This document shows positions 8,645 to 16,642 of a DNA stretch of 39,374 nucleotides, piece by piece (the first letter of the stretch is position 1; each line of letters opens with the position of its first letter). The position numbers and the translations under genes were made by a program. The DNA comes from Bacteroidales bacterium (GTDB lineage: Bacteria; Bacteroidota; Bacteroidia; Bacteroidales; P3), in contig JAFSQF010000024.1 of NCBI GenBank assembly GCA_017446745.1, forward strand, positions 1 through 39,374, written 5' to 3'. The notes under the pieces were generated by a model that saw only the letters and a program-made list of their open reading frames with translations, searched no databases and was not told where the DNA came from.

Positions 8645-11079
8645 TATTGCATTGGTGCCGAAGGCGTTTCGGTGTCTCCCTGACGGGCTTTGCTTTCAAG
8701 TTCCATCTTGCCGAAGCGCAGCGTGACGCCGAGCGACACAAAACGCGAGTCGAAGCGGTAGCTGCCGGAGGTGGAATAGTAGGGGTTGGTGTTGTTGCTG
8801 CCCCACTCGCTCCATCCGAAGATGTCGTTGACGTTGAGGTAGACCGACATCTTGCGGTCGAAGAAGTCGCTGCTGACGCCGAAGTCGATGCTCTTGTTGG
8901 CGTTGCTAAGAGTGTAGAGCCCTAAGCGGGGACTGCTGTAGCGGGCGTTGGCAAAGACTTCGAGGCGCTTCCAGAGCTTGGCCCACACATTGAGGCGGAA
9001 GCTGTACGACAGCTTGCTGTCGCTGATATCCTCGCCACGGTAGACGGTGCTGTAGGCATAGTTGTAGACCGAGGCGTTGAGGCGGACGTTGACAAAGCCT
9101 GTCGGACGGTAGGTGACGTTGGCGTCGAGACCTTCGGTGTGGCTGTTGCCGATGTTCACGGGATAGCTATGGTTGACCCAGGCATTGTGGTAGACAGCAT
9201 CGAAAGCCACATCCGAGAGCTCTTGTATCTCGTCGGTGTTGGCGCGGAAATAGGCGTTGATGCCCACGCTGCCGAACTTCATGAAGTACTTGTTCCATGC
9301 CGCCTCCAAGTTGTGGGTATAGCTGAGGCGCAGGTTCGGATTGCCGGTGCTGGTACTGTAGTCGTCGTATTCTACGAAGGTGCTGAGCTGGTCTGGGCTG
9401 GGACTGCTATAGCGGCGTGTGTAGCTGAGGCTGAAATTGTGCATCGTGGCGGTGCGGTAGCTTAGATGCAGGCTCGGCACCAGGCCGAAGTAGGAGGTGT
9501 CGACATATACCGTGGAATTGGGGATGCCGGCATAGCTCCAGTCGTGCTTGAGGATATTGTCCTGGGCGCGCAGTCCCACCTTGAGGGTGAGATTGCCCCA
9601 ACGCTTCTGTGCCGTAAGGTAGGCCGCCAGACTCTTGGAGTCGAGGTTCTGCTCCTCGCAGCGGTAGTCGTCGTCGACATAGCTGCCTGCCATTTGGTCG
9701 AAAACGGCATTGCCTTGATATCCGCCGTCGGTGTTATACCCAATTTCAACGCCGGCCTCCAGCTCTATGTCGTGTTTGAGAGGATGGGTGTAGCCTATTT
9801 CGACATCTGCCGACCAGTTGGTGCTGTTGGAGGTGTCAATCTCGTCGTTCACGCCATAGGCGGTGTTGGTGTAGGTCCATAGGTCGGTGGCATGGTCGCG
9901 ACTGTGCCACATATTGCCGCTCAGCGAGGCATGAAGCTTGCGTCCTTCGTTGTTGAAGCGGTGCTGGAACCAGGCACCCATATATCCACCGCCACCGAAC
10001 GATTTCTGGTCGTAGCTGCGCTCGTAGCCACGGTCGGTGAACGTGGGGAAGTATTCCTGGTAGTCGTAATGGGAAGTCATGTCGTTGGTGCTCCAGTAGG
10101 GGTAGGCTCCCATCCATGCAGCCAGATTGGTCATACTGTCGATATTCCAATTGAAGTTGAAGCCCATATATCCGCCGCGGTTGCTCGACTCGCTGAAACT
10201 TTTGTAATTCTGATAACGGCTGAGTGCTCCTGTGTCGTTAAGCAGGCGCGATTCCTCCGACGATTCTACATCATGTCTTGAAAAGCTGCCGTTGAGGTAG
10301 ATATTGAAGTCGACCTTCTCGTTGGCCCACACATAGCTCACCCACGGTGTTATGTGCGGCATGGTGCTGCCATTGAGGCCTATGCAGAGCAGTTCGTTGC
10401 GCGTAATGCGCTGGTTGGTGACGATATTGATGACACCGCCCTTTGAGTTGTAGCGCGCCGAGGGGTTGGTGATGACCTCTATACGCTCTATGCTGTTGGC
10501 CGGCATGGTCTTGATGTACTGTTTCAGGGCTTCCTCGTTCATGTGGCTTGGGCGGTCGTTGATCCATATCTCCACGCTGCTGACGCCGCGCAGGGTGATG
10601 TTGCCCTCGGCATCCACCTCCACGCCCGGGGCATTCTGTAGGGCATCGCTCGCCGTGCCGGTCTGGATTGAGGGGTCTTCCTTGGTGTTGTACATGTTCT
10701 TCTCGCCATCCATGGCATAGAGGGGCTTCTCGGCGGTGACCTTCACCGTGGAGAGCACCGTGGCCGACTTGGCCACGCTGAGTTTGCCGAGGTCGAGGGC
10801 ACCGGCCACCGTAACGGGCTGCATCTTTTGTTCATAGCCCATGTAGGCAACGCGGAAAAGGTAGTCGCCTGAGGCCACGCTTTTGAAGAGGAAAGCTCCT
10901 TTGAGGTCGGTGGTGGTGCCATAGGCAAACGAGGTGTCGGCGGCCTTGAGGAGGACGCAGTTGGCATAGGCCAACGGTTGGGCATTGGAGGCGTCGGCAA
11001 GGGTGCCGCGCACCTGGTTCTGGGCCGAGAGGGCACCGACAAGGATAATGAGGAGGGTTGTGAATAGTGTTCTTTTCAT
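8644..11079 (-). CDS. TonB-dependent outer-membrane receptor, beta-barrel family 3 type
   Basis: An 811-residue outer-membrane protein. It has a signal peptide (about 1-19, ending LSAQ), a carboxypeptidase regulatory-like domain (about 22-105), a plug region (SDALQNAPGVEV to SKGGVINIV, about 145-230) and a long beta barrel ending LGVTLRFGKME, followed by a short polar tail. It is shorter than SusC proteins and has no SusD partner here, so an Omp_b-brl_3-type receptor of unknown substrate fits best. I start it at 11079 (MKRTLFTT, signal peptide first). The open frame continues to 11124, but those 15 codons come from GC-rich module B. Its stop overlaps the helicase start. The 151-bp gap upstream contains repeats and no clear promoter. 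Confidence 0.9.
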   Translation of the reverse strand: MKRTLFTTLLIILVGALSAQNQVRGTLADASNAQPLAYANCVLLKAADTSFAYGTTTDLKGAFLFKSVASGDYLFRVAYMGYEQKMQPVTVAGALDLGKLSVAKSATVLSTVKVTAEKPLYAMDGEKNMYNTKEDPSIQTGTASDALQNAPGVEVDAEGNITLRGVSSVEIWINDRPSHMNEEALKQYIKTMPANSIERIEVITNPSARYNSKGGVINIVTNQRITRNELLCIGLNGSTMPHITPWVSYVWANEKVDFNIYLNGSFSRHDVESSEESRLLNDTGALSRYQNYKSFSESSNRGGYMGFNFNWNIDSMTNLAAWMGAYPYWSTNDMTSHYDYQEYFPTFTDRGYERSYDQKSFGGGGYMGAWFQHRFNNEGRKLHASLSGNMWHSRDHATDLWTYTNTAYGVNDEIDTSNSTNWSADVEIGYTHPLKHDIELEAGVEIGYNTDGGYQGNAVFDQMAGSYVDDDYRCEEQNLDSKSLAAYLTAQKRWGNLTLKVGLRAQDNILKHDWSYAGIPNSTVYVDTSYFGLVPSLHLSYRTATMHNFSLSYTRRYSSPSPDQLSTFVEYDDYSTSTGNPNLRLSYTHNLEAAWNKYFMKFGSVGINAYFRANTDEIQELSDVAFDAVYHNAWVNHSYPVNIGNSHTEGLDANVTYRPTGFVNVRLNASVYNYAYSTVYRGEDISDSKLSYSFRLNVWAKLWKRLEVFANARYSSPRLGLYTLSNANKSIDFGVSSDFFDRKMSVYLNVNDIFGWSEWGSNNTNPYYSTSGSYRFDSRFVSLGVTLRFGKMELESKARQGDTETPSAPMQ

Positions 11080-11098
11080 TGAATTTATGTGTTTTATT

Positions 11099-11153
11099 CG
11101 CGGGCGCGGACGCCTGCGTACCATTTTTTCGCACGCAAGGACGCCCGCGTACC
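11099..11153 (-). repeat. Two GC-rich module B copies in the receptor leader
   Basis: Two diverged copies read on the minus strand as GGTACGCAGGCGTCC (11122 down to 11099) and GGTACGCGGGCGTCC (11153 down to 11131), separated by an AT-rich 8-bp spacer. They sit 20 to 75 bp upstream of the receptor start codon, and the first extends the receptor frame artificially. Confidence 0.65.
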
Positions 11154-11230
11154 ATGGCGGGGACAGACGCGTACTATGCTATTAATAACGTATAGGAGTG
11201 GTAGAATAATACAGACGCGACGAAAAAAAG

Positions 11231-11575
11231 TCACTCGTATTTCTTGAGGTCGTCGAAAGTGAGGTTTAAGAGCTTCATTTTCTGAATGAAAGTCGGGAGC
11301 TCTTCTTCGAGGAATTCTTTGCGATGAAGTCCATTGATCTTTTCTCTGGCATCGGTGGCAAGGAAATAGCCCATGCCGCGCTTGTTGTAGATAATCTCGG
11401 CCTGCTGCAGGTAGTCGTAGGTGCGCATCACCGTGTTGGGGTTGACGCCGAGCTGCATGGCCACTTCACGCACACTGGGTATACGTTCCTCTGCCTGCCA
11501 TTCGCCGCCGAGGACCCGCTCGCAGAGCGTATCGGCAATCTGTTGGTAGATAGGTTTTTGTTTTTTAAAGTCCAT
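11231..11575 (-). CDS. GntR-family transcriptional regulator, YtrA-like
   Basis: A 114-residue DNA-binding regulator. Residues about 8-75 form the winged helix-turn-helix of GntR proteins (PIYQQIADTL, RIPSVREVAMQLGVNPNTVMRTYDYLQ, GMGYFLA). The C-terminal part is only about 40 residues of helix. That short tail and the neighbouring ABC ATPase and permease are the marks of the YtrA subfamily, whose members usually repress a linked ABC transporter operon. It is the fourth gene of the leftward block starting at 13827. A candidate operator lies at 14086-14109. A 9-bp-period array that folds into a hairpin lies 16 bp upstream of its start. Confidence 0.92.
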   Translation of the reverse strand: MDFKKQKPIYQQIADTLCERVLGGEWQAEERIPSVREVAMQLGVNPNTVMRTYDYLQQAEIIYNKRGMGYFLATDAREKINGLHRKEFLEEELPTFIQKMKLLNLTFDDLKKYE

Positions 11576-11590
11576 AGTAGTTGTTTTATT

Positions 11591-11639
11591 CTGGAAGCTC
11601 TGGAGTTTCTAGAAGTTCTAGAGATTCCAGAGCTTCCAG
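11591..11639. repeat. 9-bp-period array forming a long hairpin before the GntR gene
   Basis: The sequence can be cut into 9-bp units (CTGGAAGCT, CTGGAGTTT, CTAGAAGTT, CTAGAGATT, CCAGAGCTT). At the same time its ends are a perfect 14-bp inverted repeat, CTGGAAGCTCTGGA against TCCAGAGCTTCCAG, with TCTAGAA pairing again inside. It lies between the YbjQ stop and the GntR start. It might act as an attenuator or processing hairpin, but no T-run follows on the minus strand. Confidence 0.75.
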
Positions 11640-11650
11640 ATTAGAGATAA

Positions 11651-11965
11651 TTAGTGAGAGAACTTGACAGCCGTGCCATAGACGAGGACCTCTGCGGCCT
11701 GCGCCATAATGGCGCTGGTGGTGTAGCGGACGCCTATGACGGCATCGGCGCCAAGTTGCGTGGCCTGCTCTATCATGCGTTGCGTGGCCTGGTTGCGGGC
11801 CTTCTCCATCATGCCGGTGTAGGCCTTGAGCTCACCGCCTATGATGCCTTTAAGGCCTTGGCCAAGGTCGCTGAACATGTTCTTCGACTGGATGGTGCTT
11901 CCGGTGACGACACCGAGGGGCGAGAAATCACGTCCCGGGACTGTTTCAATTGTGTAGATTTGCAT
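11651..11965 (-). CDS. YbjQ/UPF0145-family protein
   Basis: A 104-residue soluble protein of the YbjQ (UPF0145) family. Family hallmarks are visible: an N-terminal strand, GVVTGSTI, then a helix with ARNQATQRMIEQATQLGADAVIGVRYTTS and a last strand VLVYGTAVKF. The family forms small ring-like oligomers and has no settled biochemical function; it has been called heavy-metal-binding on weak grounds. Here it lies between the ABC membrane protein and the GntR regulator, so a role in the same envelope response is possible but inferred only from position. Confidence 0.9.
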   Translation of the reverse strand: MQIYTIETVPGRDFSPLGVVTGSTIQSKNMFSDLGQGLKGIIGGELKAYTGMMEKARNQATQRMIEQATQLGADAVIGVRYTTSAIMAQAAEVLVYGTAVKFSH

Positions 11966-11992
11966 GGCTGTTTTTGTTTAATTGTTTAACTG

Positions 11993-12088
11993 TTTCGTTA
12001 TTTCGATGTTTCGATGTTTCGATGCTTCGATATTTCAATATTTCGATGTTTCGATATTTCGATGTTGCGATGCTTCAATATTTCGAGA
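11993..12088 (+). repeat. 8-bp phased array (TTTCGATG), 12 units
   Basis: Starting at 11993 every 8 bases begins a variant of TTTCGATG: TTTCGTTA, TTTCGATG three times, CTTCGATA, TTTCAATA, TTTCGATG, TTTCGATA, TTTCGATG, TTGCGATG, CTTCAATA, TTTCGAGA. Phasing is kept without a single indel. It fills the gap between the YbjQ start (11965) and the permease stop (12101). Same-unit arrays occur at 13851-14030, 22295-22342 and 35092-35139. Confidence 0.9.
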
Positions 12089-12100
12089 AAAATCATCTGA

Positions 12101-12919
12101 TCAATACTGCATCTTTTTCAGACGACGGAAAGTGAAGAAGCTGAATATCGCGGTCAAGAGTGCCGAGAAGGCTATGCTTACCCAATAGGTGTTGGTGAAA
12201 AAACGGTAAGGTTCAAGATCGTACATGTGGTTGGAAATCCACTCTATAAACCTCGGGGCGTTGTGGATAAAAATGGGCAGAAGGATATTGGTGAGGACGA
12301 AGCCTATAAGCATGCTCCAGAGGATGGTCTTGATGAACTTGTTCTTCTTGAATATGGTGTTGGTGAAGAAGAACACCGAGGCTGTGGAGAATACCGACAG
12401 CACGCAGCTGAGCAGTGCGTAGCCGCCATAGAAGAAAGGTATTGTCGTGCCGTCATAATAGCTATAATCGATTCTGCTGCCGAAAAGCGAGGCGTCCCAG
12501 ATGGGCGAGTCGAAGGGGCCGAAGGGGAAGACGAAGAGGACCGTATCGACGATGGCGGAGCCCAGGAATACCGCTAAAGGAGCAAGGATGAACGAGTAGA
12601 GGAACATGCTCCAGAATTTCTCGCCCAGCGAGGCCGGCAGCATGGCGAAGTAGTTGCCCGTGCCGCGGAGGTTGCAGCTCTTGTAGATCTTCAGGGGTGC
12701 AAGGGCGGCGGCGAGGGTCGTCATCAAGTAGACCACCCAAAGGCGCATAGTCGGTGGCACCTCAAAGTTCTCGTTTAGCGGGTGGAACACCCATCCAAGG
12801 GTCCAGATGGCCACGGGGATAAGCATCAAGATAAGCATGCTGAAGCCATAGAGCGACAGCGTATTGTGGAAGTCGTAGACTACGACTTTCTTGAAACGGT
12901 TGAAGCTGAATTTGTTCAT
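12101..12919 (-). CDS. ABC-2 type membrane protein, partner of the adjacent ATPase
   Basis: A 272-residue integral membrane protein with about six hydrophobic segments (roughly residues 22-45, 63-82, 103-128, 158-188, 196-218 and 245-266) and basic loops such as FKKNKFIK. I do not recognise a specific family motif. The ATPase gene directly upstream (start of this gene 12919, ATPase stop 13003) and the YtrA-like regulator downstream make an ABC-2 type permease the best reading. Substrate unknown; export of a lipid, peptide or antibiotic is typical for such modules. Confidence 0.75.
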   Translation of the reverse strand: MNKFSFNRFKKVVVYDFHNTLSLYGFSMLILMLIPVAIWTLGWVFHPLNENFEVPPTMRLWVVYLMTTLAAALAPLKIYKSCNLRGTGNYFAMLPASLGEKFWSMFLYSFILAPLAVFLGSAIVDTVLFVFPFGPFDSPIWDASLFGSRIDYSYYDGTTIPFFYGGYALLSCVLSVFSTASVFFFTNTIFKKNKFIKTILWSMLIGFVLTNILLPIFIHNAPRFIEWISNHMYDLEPYRFFTNTYWVSIAFSALLTAIFSFFTFRRLKKMQY

Positions 12920-13002
12920 GACAGGAAGAGATGTTGAATTGGTTAATTATTTAGCAGTTTTTTTGTCGAAGCTATTTTATATGACAATTTATATAACAAG
13001 CC

Positions 13003-13827
13003 TTAAAAAAGAGATTTGATGGTGGTTTGATTGCGGAGCACGGCGTTGAAGAGTGCCTCGATGTTGACCTGGCTTTCGCCGAGGCCGTTGTTGACCAGCA
13101 CATTGAGGAAACCGCCGGGCATCATCTCGCTATAGAGGGCGTCGGGACGTTGCTGCTCTGCATATTCAAAGAAGAGCTTGGAGGTAATCTCCTCGGTGGT
13201 GGCGTGAAGAAGGACGTTGTTCTGCGAGATGATGATGATGGGGTCGATGAGGTTCTCCACATCCTTTACCTGGTGGGTGGAGATAATAATGGTCTGACGA
13301 TCCCCCACCTTCTCGCTGAGGATGCGACGAAAGTCGGCCTTGGAGGGTATGTCGAGGCCGTTGGTGGGCTCGTCGAGGAGCAGGTATTCTGTGCCAAGGG
13401 CCAGGGCACAGCACAGGAGCGACTTTTTCTGCTGACCGAAACTCATCTCCTTGAAACGCCGGTTGAGGTCTATCTGGAACTCATTGGCCAGATGCACCAA
13501 CTGCTCCTCGTTCTGGTTGGGATAGAAAGGGGCCATGCCACGATAGAACACGAGGGGGGTGGACGAGTCGGGCACCGGCACCTCGTCGGGGAGGAAGAAA
13601 ATGCTCTGAAGGAATTCGGGCTGGCGGTCGAAGCAATCGAAGTCGTCGACCTGACATGAGCCCACGGTGGGTTTCAGCAAACCGCTGATGCATTTCAGGA
13701 GTGTGGTCTTTCCCACTCCATTCTCGCCAAGGAGGCCATAGATGGCTCCGTTCTTGAACTGCAGATTGATGTTGTCGAACACCTGCGTCTTGCCATAGGC
13801 AAAGGAAAAATCTCTGATGTTGATCAT
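13003..13827 (-). CDS. ABC transporter ATP-binding protein
   Basis: A 274-residue ATPase subunit of an ABC transporter. Visible motifs: Walker A GENGVGKTT (residues 34-42), signature MSFGQQKK (about 128-135), Walker B and D-loop LLLDEPTNGLD (about 149-159), and switch histidine in ISTHQVKD. The C-terminal 60 residues are less conserved and may be a dimer or regulatory segment. It is the first gene after the promoter at 14111-14141 and is followed by its membrane partner, a YbjQ protein and a GntR regulator. The closest known arrangement is the YtrA-controlled type of ABC module involved in envelope stress in Firmicutes; the role here is inferred. Confidence 0.93.
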   Translation of the reverse strand: MINIRDFSFAYGKTQVFDNINLQFKNGAIYGLLGENGVGKTTLLKCISGLLKPTVGSCQVDDFDCFDRQPEFLQSIFFLPDEVPVPDSSTPLVFYRGMAPFYPNQNEEQLVHLANEFQIDLNRRFKEMSFGQQKKSLLCCALALGTEYLLLDEPTNGLDIPSKADFRRILSEKVGDRQTIIISTHQVKDVENLIDPIIIISQNNVLLHATTEEITSKLFFEYAEQQRPDALYSEMMPGGFLNVLVNNGLGESQVNIEALFNAVLRNQTTIKSLF

Positions 13828-13850
13828 AGGGGATATTTATTGTTTAATTG

Positions 13851-14030
13851 CTTTCGCTGTTTTCGTTGCTTTCGTTGTTTTCGCTGTTTTCGTCGTTTCG
13901 CTATTTCGTTGTTTCGCTATTTTCGTTATTTCGCTGCTTCGATATTTCGATATCTCGATATCTCGATATTTCGATATCTCGTTATTTCGATGTTTCGTTA
14001 TTTCGCTGTTTCGCTGCTTCGTCGTCTTGA
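13851..14030 (+). repeat. Long 8/9-bp phased array (TTTCGNTR) in the ABC operon leader
   Basis: About 22 consecutive variants of TTTCGCTG/TTTCGATA/TCTCGATA. The first few units near 13851 are 9 bp (an extra T or C), then the phase settles at 8 bp. It shares its unit with the array at 11993-12088. It lies between the ABC ATPase start (13827) and the promoter at 14111-14141, so it would be transcribed as part of a 5' leader of about 275 nt. Open frames crossing it on the plus strand (repeats of SRYFDI) are artefacts of the array. Confidence 0.88.
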
Positions 14031-14085
14031 AATCAAAAATATCATTTCTTTCTGTTTTTGAACAACATATACAACATATTTCATT

Positions 14086-14109
14086 AGTGTATTAGTTGAT
14101 TAGTACACT
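14086..14109. promoter_or_regulatory. Candidate YtrA-like operator AGTGTA-N12-TACACT
   Basis: A perfect 6-bp inverted repeat, AGTGTA (14086-14091) and TACACT (14104-14109), with a 12-bp spacer. It sits directly downstream of the -7 element at 14111-14118, across the expected transcription start of the ABC operon. From memory, the half-site AGTGTA resembles the operator described for Bacillus YtrA. The YtrA-like regulator is encoded in the same transcript, so negative autoregulation is a reasonable inference. Confidence 0.55.
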
Positions 14110-14110
14110 G

Positions 14111-14141
14111 CAAAAGTACAACAATTTCTGAAACTACCAAA
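14111..14141 (-). promoter_or_regulatory. Promoter of the ABC/GntR block
   Basis: On the minus strand TTTG (14141-14138) is followed after exactly 19 bp by TACTTTTG (14118-14111). This fits both elements and the spacing of the Bacteroidota housekeeping promoter (TTTG-N19-21-TAnnTTTG). Transcription would start near 14105 and run left into the ABC ATPase gene. Confidence 0.75.
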
Positions 14142-14160
14142 ATTTTTTTCTTATTTTTGA

Positions 14161-14196
14161 AGAAAATAAAAAAAACCAGCTAAAAATAGCTGGTTT
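14161..14196 (-). terminator. Intrinsic terminator of the YD-like repeat protein gene
   Basis: On the minus strand a perfect 10-bp stem (AAACCAGCTA, TTTT loop, TAGCTGGTTT; 14196 to 14173) runs into a T-rich tract (TTTTTTATTTTC). It lies 44 bp after the stop codon at 14240 and separates the MBL-cstA-YD block from the ABC promoter just beyond. Confidence 0.85.
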
Positions 14197-14239
14197 CCAA
14201 TCATTCAAAAAAATTACTTATGAAGCGTTCAATTTAATT

Positions 14240-15070
14240 TCAATCTGCAGGGAAGGCTATCTCGCGTTCTATGACCTGATAGGGGTTGTTGTTGCGGTAG
14301 ATAGTCTGGCGCACCCAGTTGTCGTCCTCGTCGTATTCGTAGACGTAGGAGTGCTTCCAATTGAGGTGCTCATCGTAGTTGAAAGAGGAGACCTCGATGA
14401 CGTTGTCATGGTCGTCATAATAGTAGGTGGTGAGGGCCACGAGGAACTCGTCGGCATCGTAGAAACGCCATTCTATGCGGTTCCCGCGGTTGTCGTACTT
14501 ATAGAGATAGCGTTGCATGAGGTCACCGTCGGGATTGTAGAACTCCAGCTCGGTGTTGTTACCCATGTTGTCGTATTTGTACACGCGGCGCTCGGTCATC
14601 TGTCCGTCGGAGCCGTAACTCTGCTCCTCAACGAGACGGTTGTTCTCGTATTTGGACGACTCTTTCTTCGACATACGCTCTTTCATGTAGACGGTTCGCT
14701 CCACGCGGTTGCCGTTCTTGTCGTTGAGGTAGGCCGTGCGTCCCGTGAGTTGGTTGGCTTTGTTGTACTCGTTCCAGCCGAGGGCGTAGCCGTTGACATC
14801 GAAATAATAGGAGAAATAGGTGTATTCGCCGTTGGTGCGACGTATTTTATCGGCGAAATTGCCGCGCTTGTCGAAGGTGATGCTGTCGATGCATACCAGC
14901 TGGCGTCCGCCGTTCTTGCCACCAAACATATTATATGTATACTCTATAACATAAATGGCGTTGCCATTGATGCCCATCTCCGTGCGGCTGTTTTTGCGAG
15001 GACCGCCATTGGCGGCAACAGCAAAGCTTGCCACAAGCAAGGCAAGAGCTAAAAGAATGCTTCTCTTCAT
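14240..15070 (-). CDS. Secreted protein with YD-like repeats, function unknown
   Basis: A 276-residue exported protein: signal peptide (about 1-20, LLVASFAVAANG), then tandem repeats of about 22 to 24 residues with the pattern YKYDNxGNxxExxxYxxDGxL, clearest between residues 140 and 265 (VYKYDNMGNNTELEFY, LYKYDNRGNRIEWRFY, TYYYDDHDNVIEVSSF). These resemble single YD/RHS-type strands but there is no RHS core domain and no toxin region. No lipobox follows the signal, so periplasm or surface is likely. It is the last gene of a leftward set with cstA (57-bp gap) and is closed by a terminator at 14161-14196. I cannot assign a function. Confidence 0.82.
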   Translation of the reverse strand: MKRSILLALALLVASFAVAANGGPRKNSRTEMGINGNAIYVIEYTYNMFGGKNGGRQLVCIDSITFDKRGNFADKIRRTNGEYTYFSYYFDVNGYALGWNEYNKANQLTGRTAYLNDKNGNRVERTVYMKERMSKKESSKYENNRLVEEQSYGSDGQMTERRVYKYDNMGNNTELEFYNPDGDLMQRYLYKYDNRGNRIEWRFYDADEFLVALTTYYYDDHDNVIEVSSFNYDEHLNWKHSYVYEYDEDDNWVRQTIYRNNNPYQVIEREIAFPAD

Positions 15071-15127
15071 TTTGCAAAATATTTAACGACTTGATAACGC
15101 AATATTGGAAAAAATATTGTGAAAAAG

Positions 15128-16582
15128 CTATTTTTTTATCTCTTTGTTGAATTTTGAAAGCCAACGGAAGAACAACAGGGTGAAAAACAGGGATATTACA
15201 GCAGAGATGACATATCCTGCAGTATGAGGGATAATATTGCCGAGCCCCTCTTTTTGTGCCACGAAGACGAAACTGACGGTCACCATGCTCATAAAGATTG
15301 CCGGGATGAGGGTCATCAGATACCATGCCGTGCCGCGCTTATGCTGGGCAAGGAAGACCGTGATGACCCAGAGGGTTACCATGGCCAGCACTTGGTTGGC
15401 CCACGAGAAATAACGCCAGATAACCTGGAAACCGGCCTTGTCGATAAGCGAGAAGATGAGGATGCCGGCGGCAAGGATGAATACCGGTAGGGCGACGAGG
15501 AGGCGCTTGGGGATGGGCTTCTGGTCGACGTGCATGAAGTCGGCCACGATAAGGCGTGCACTACGCAGGGCGGTATCGCCGGTGGTGACGGCAGCGCTGA
15601 TAACGCCAAGGATGCAGACCATAGCGATAACCTTGGGAAACCACTCGTTGGCGATGACTCCCACCATATCGTTGCCACTCTTGCCCACGCACAGCTCCGC
15701 TTTGTCGTGGAAGAAATAGGCGGCGGCAGCAGCCCAGATAAGGGCCACGACACCTTCGGTGATCATGGCTCCGTAGAAGATAGGGCGGCATTGCTTCTCG
15801 TTGACCATGCAACGCGCCATAAGGGGCGACTGGGTGGCATGGAACCCGCTGATGGCTCCGCAAGCAATGCTGATGAACATCATGGGGAAGATGGGGTTGG
15901 TGGCGGCCTGCGGATGACGGTTCTCCATGCCACTCCACAGCTCGGGGATGGGCACCTTATAGACTATGAAAGCCACCACTATAGCCACTGCCATGGCGAG
16001 GAGAAGGATGCCGAAAATGGGATAGATCTTCCCGATGACCTTATCGATGGGCAGGAGGGTGGCAAGCAGGTAGTAGGCGAAGATGATAGCCACCCAGATG
16101 AAGATATTCCAATCGGGGGTGAAATTCTGGTTGAGGAGCACCGCCGGGGTGTTTACGAAAACGGCACCTACCAGGATCATGAGCAGTACCGTGAAGCCAC
16201 GCATGAATTGCTTCATGCCGTTGCCCAGGAATGTGCCATGGATTTCAGGAAGCGAGGCCCCGTCCTGCCGTAGGGAGATAAAACCACTGACGAAGTCGTG
16301 CACGGCACCGGCGAAGATGCAGCCGAAGACAATCCACAGGAATGACGCCGTACCGAACTGCGCGCCCATGATGGCGCCGCAAATAGGGCCCACGCCGGCG
16401 ATGTTGAGGAACTGGATGAGGAAGACGCGCCACGGTTTCATAGGCACATAGTCCACCCCGTCGGGGTGTGCCACCGCCGGGGTGGTGTTGGCGGGGTTCA
16501 CGCCAAGCACACGCTCCACCATCTTCGAATAGAAGAAATAACCCAAAAGTAGCAGAACAACAGAAATACAAAATGTTATCAT
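15128..16582 (-). CDS. cstA: CstA-family transporter (carbon starvation protein A)
   Basis: A 484-residue inner-membrane protein with about 12 hydrophobic segments. Family marks are near the N-terminus: NPANTTPAVAHPDGVDYVPMKPWRVF, GVGPICGAIMGAQFG, and AGAVHDFVSGFISLRQDGASLPE. CstA proteins take up peptides or pyruvate under carbon limitation; the E. coli members are about 700 residues, so this is the shorter form common in anaerobes, lacking the C-terminal extension. It lies 60 bp after the MBL RNase gene and 57 bp before the YD-like repeat gene and is probably co-transcribed with both. Substrate cannot be told from sequence. Confidence 0.92.
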   Translation of the reverse strand: MITFCISVVLLLLGYFFYSKMVERVLGVNPANTTPAVAHPDGVDYVPMKPWRVFLIQFLNIAGVGPICGAIMGAQFGTASFLWIVFGCIFAGAVHDFVSGFISLRQDGASLPEIHGTFLGNGMKQFMRGFTVLLMILVGAVFVNTPAVLLNQNFTPDWNIFIWVAIIFAYYLLATLLPIDKVIGKIYPIFGILLLAMAVAIVVAFIVYKVPIPELWSGMENRHPQAATNPIFPMMFISIACGAISGFHATQSPLMARCMVNEKQCRPIFYGAMITEGVVALIWAAAAAYFFHDKAELCVGKSGNDMVGVIANEWFPKVIAMVCILGVISAAVTTGDTALRSARLIVADFMHVDQKPIPKRLLVALPVFILAAGILIFSLIDKAGFQVIWRYFSWANQVLAMVTLWVITVFLAQHKRGTAWYLMTLIPAIFMSMVTVSFVFVAQKEGLGNIIPHTAGYVISAVISLFFTLLFFRWLSKFNKEIKK

Positions 16583-16642
16583 ATTAAATAAATTTGTTAT
16601 AGAATGGAAAAAAGTTATTGACGTCTGTCCTTTACAGCCAAA

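Noticed and set aside
11591-11639. Intrinsic terminator before the GntR gene
   Set aside because: The hairpin is strong but no T-run follows on the minus strand, and the region is better described as a 9-bp-period array.
13817-14095. Plus-strand frames rich in Ser-Arg-Tyr-Phe repeats
   Set aside because: They are translations of the 8-bp TTTCGNTR array.
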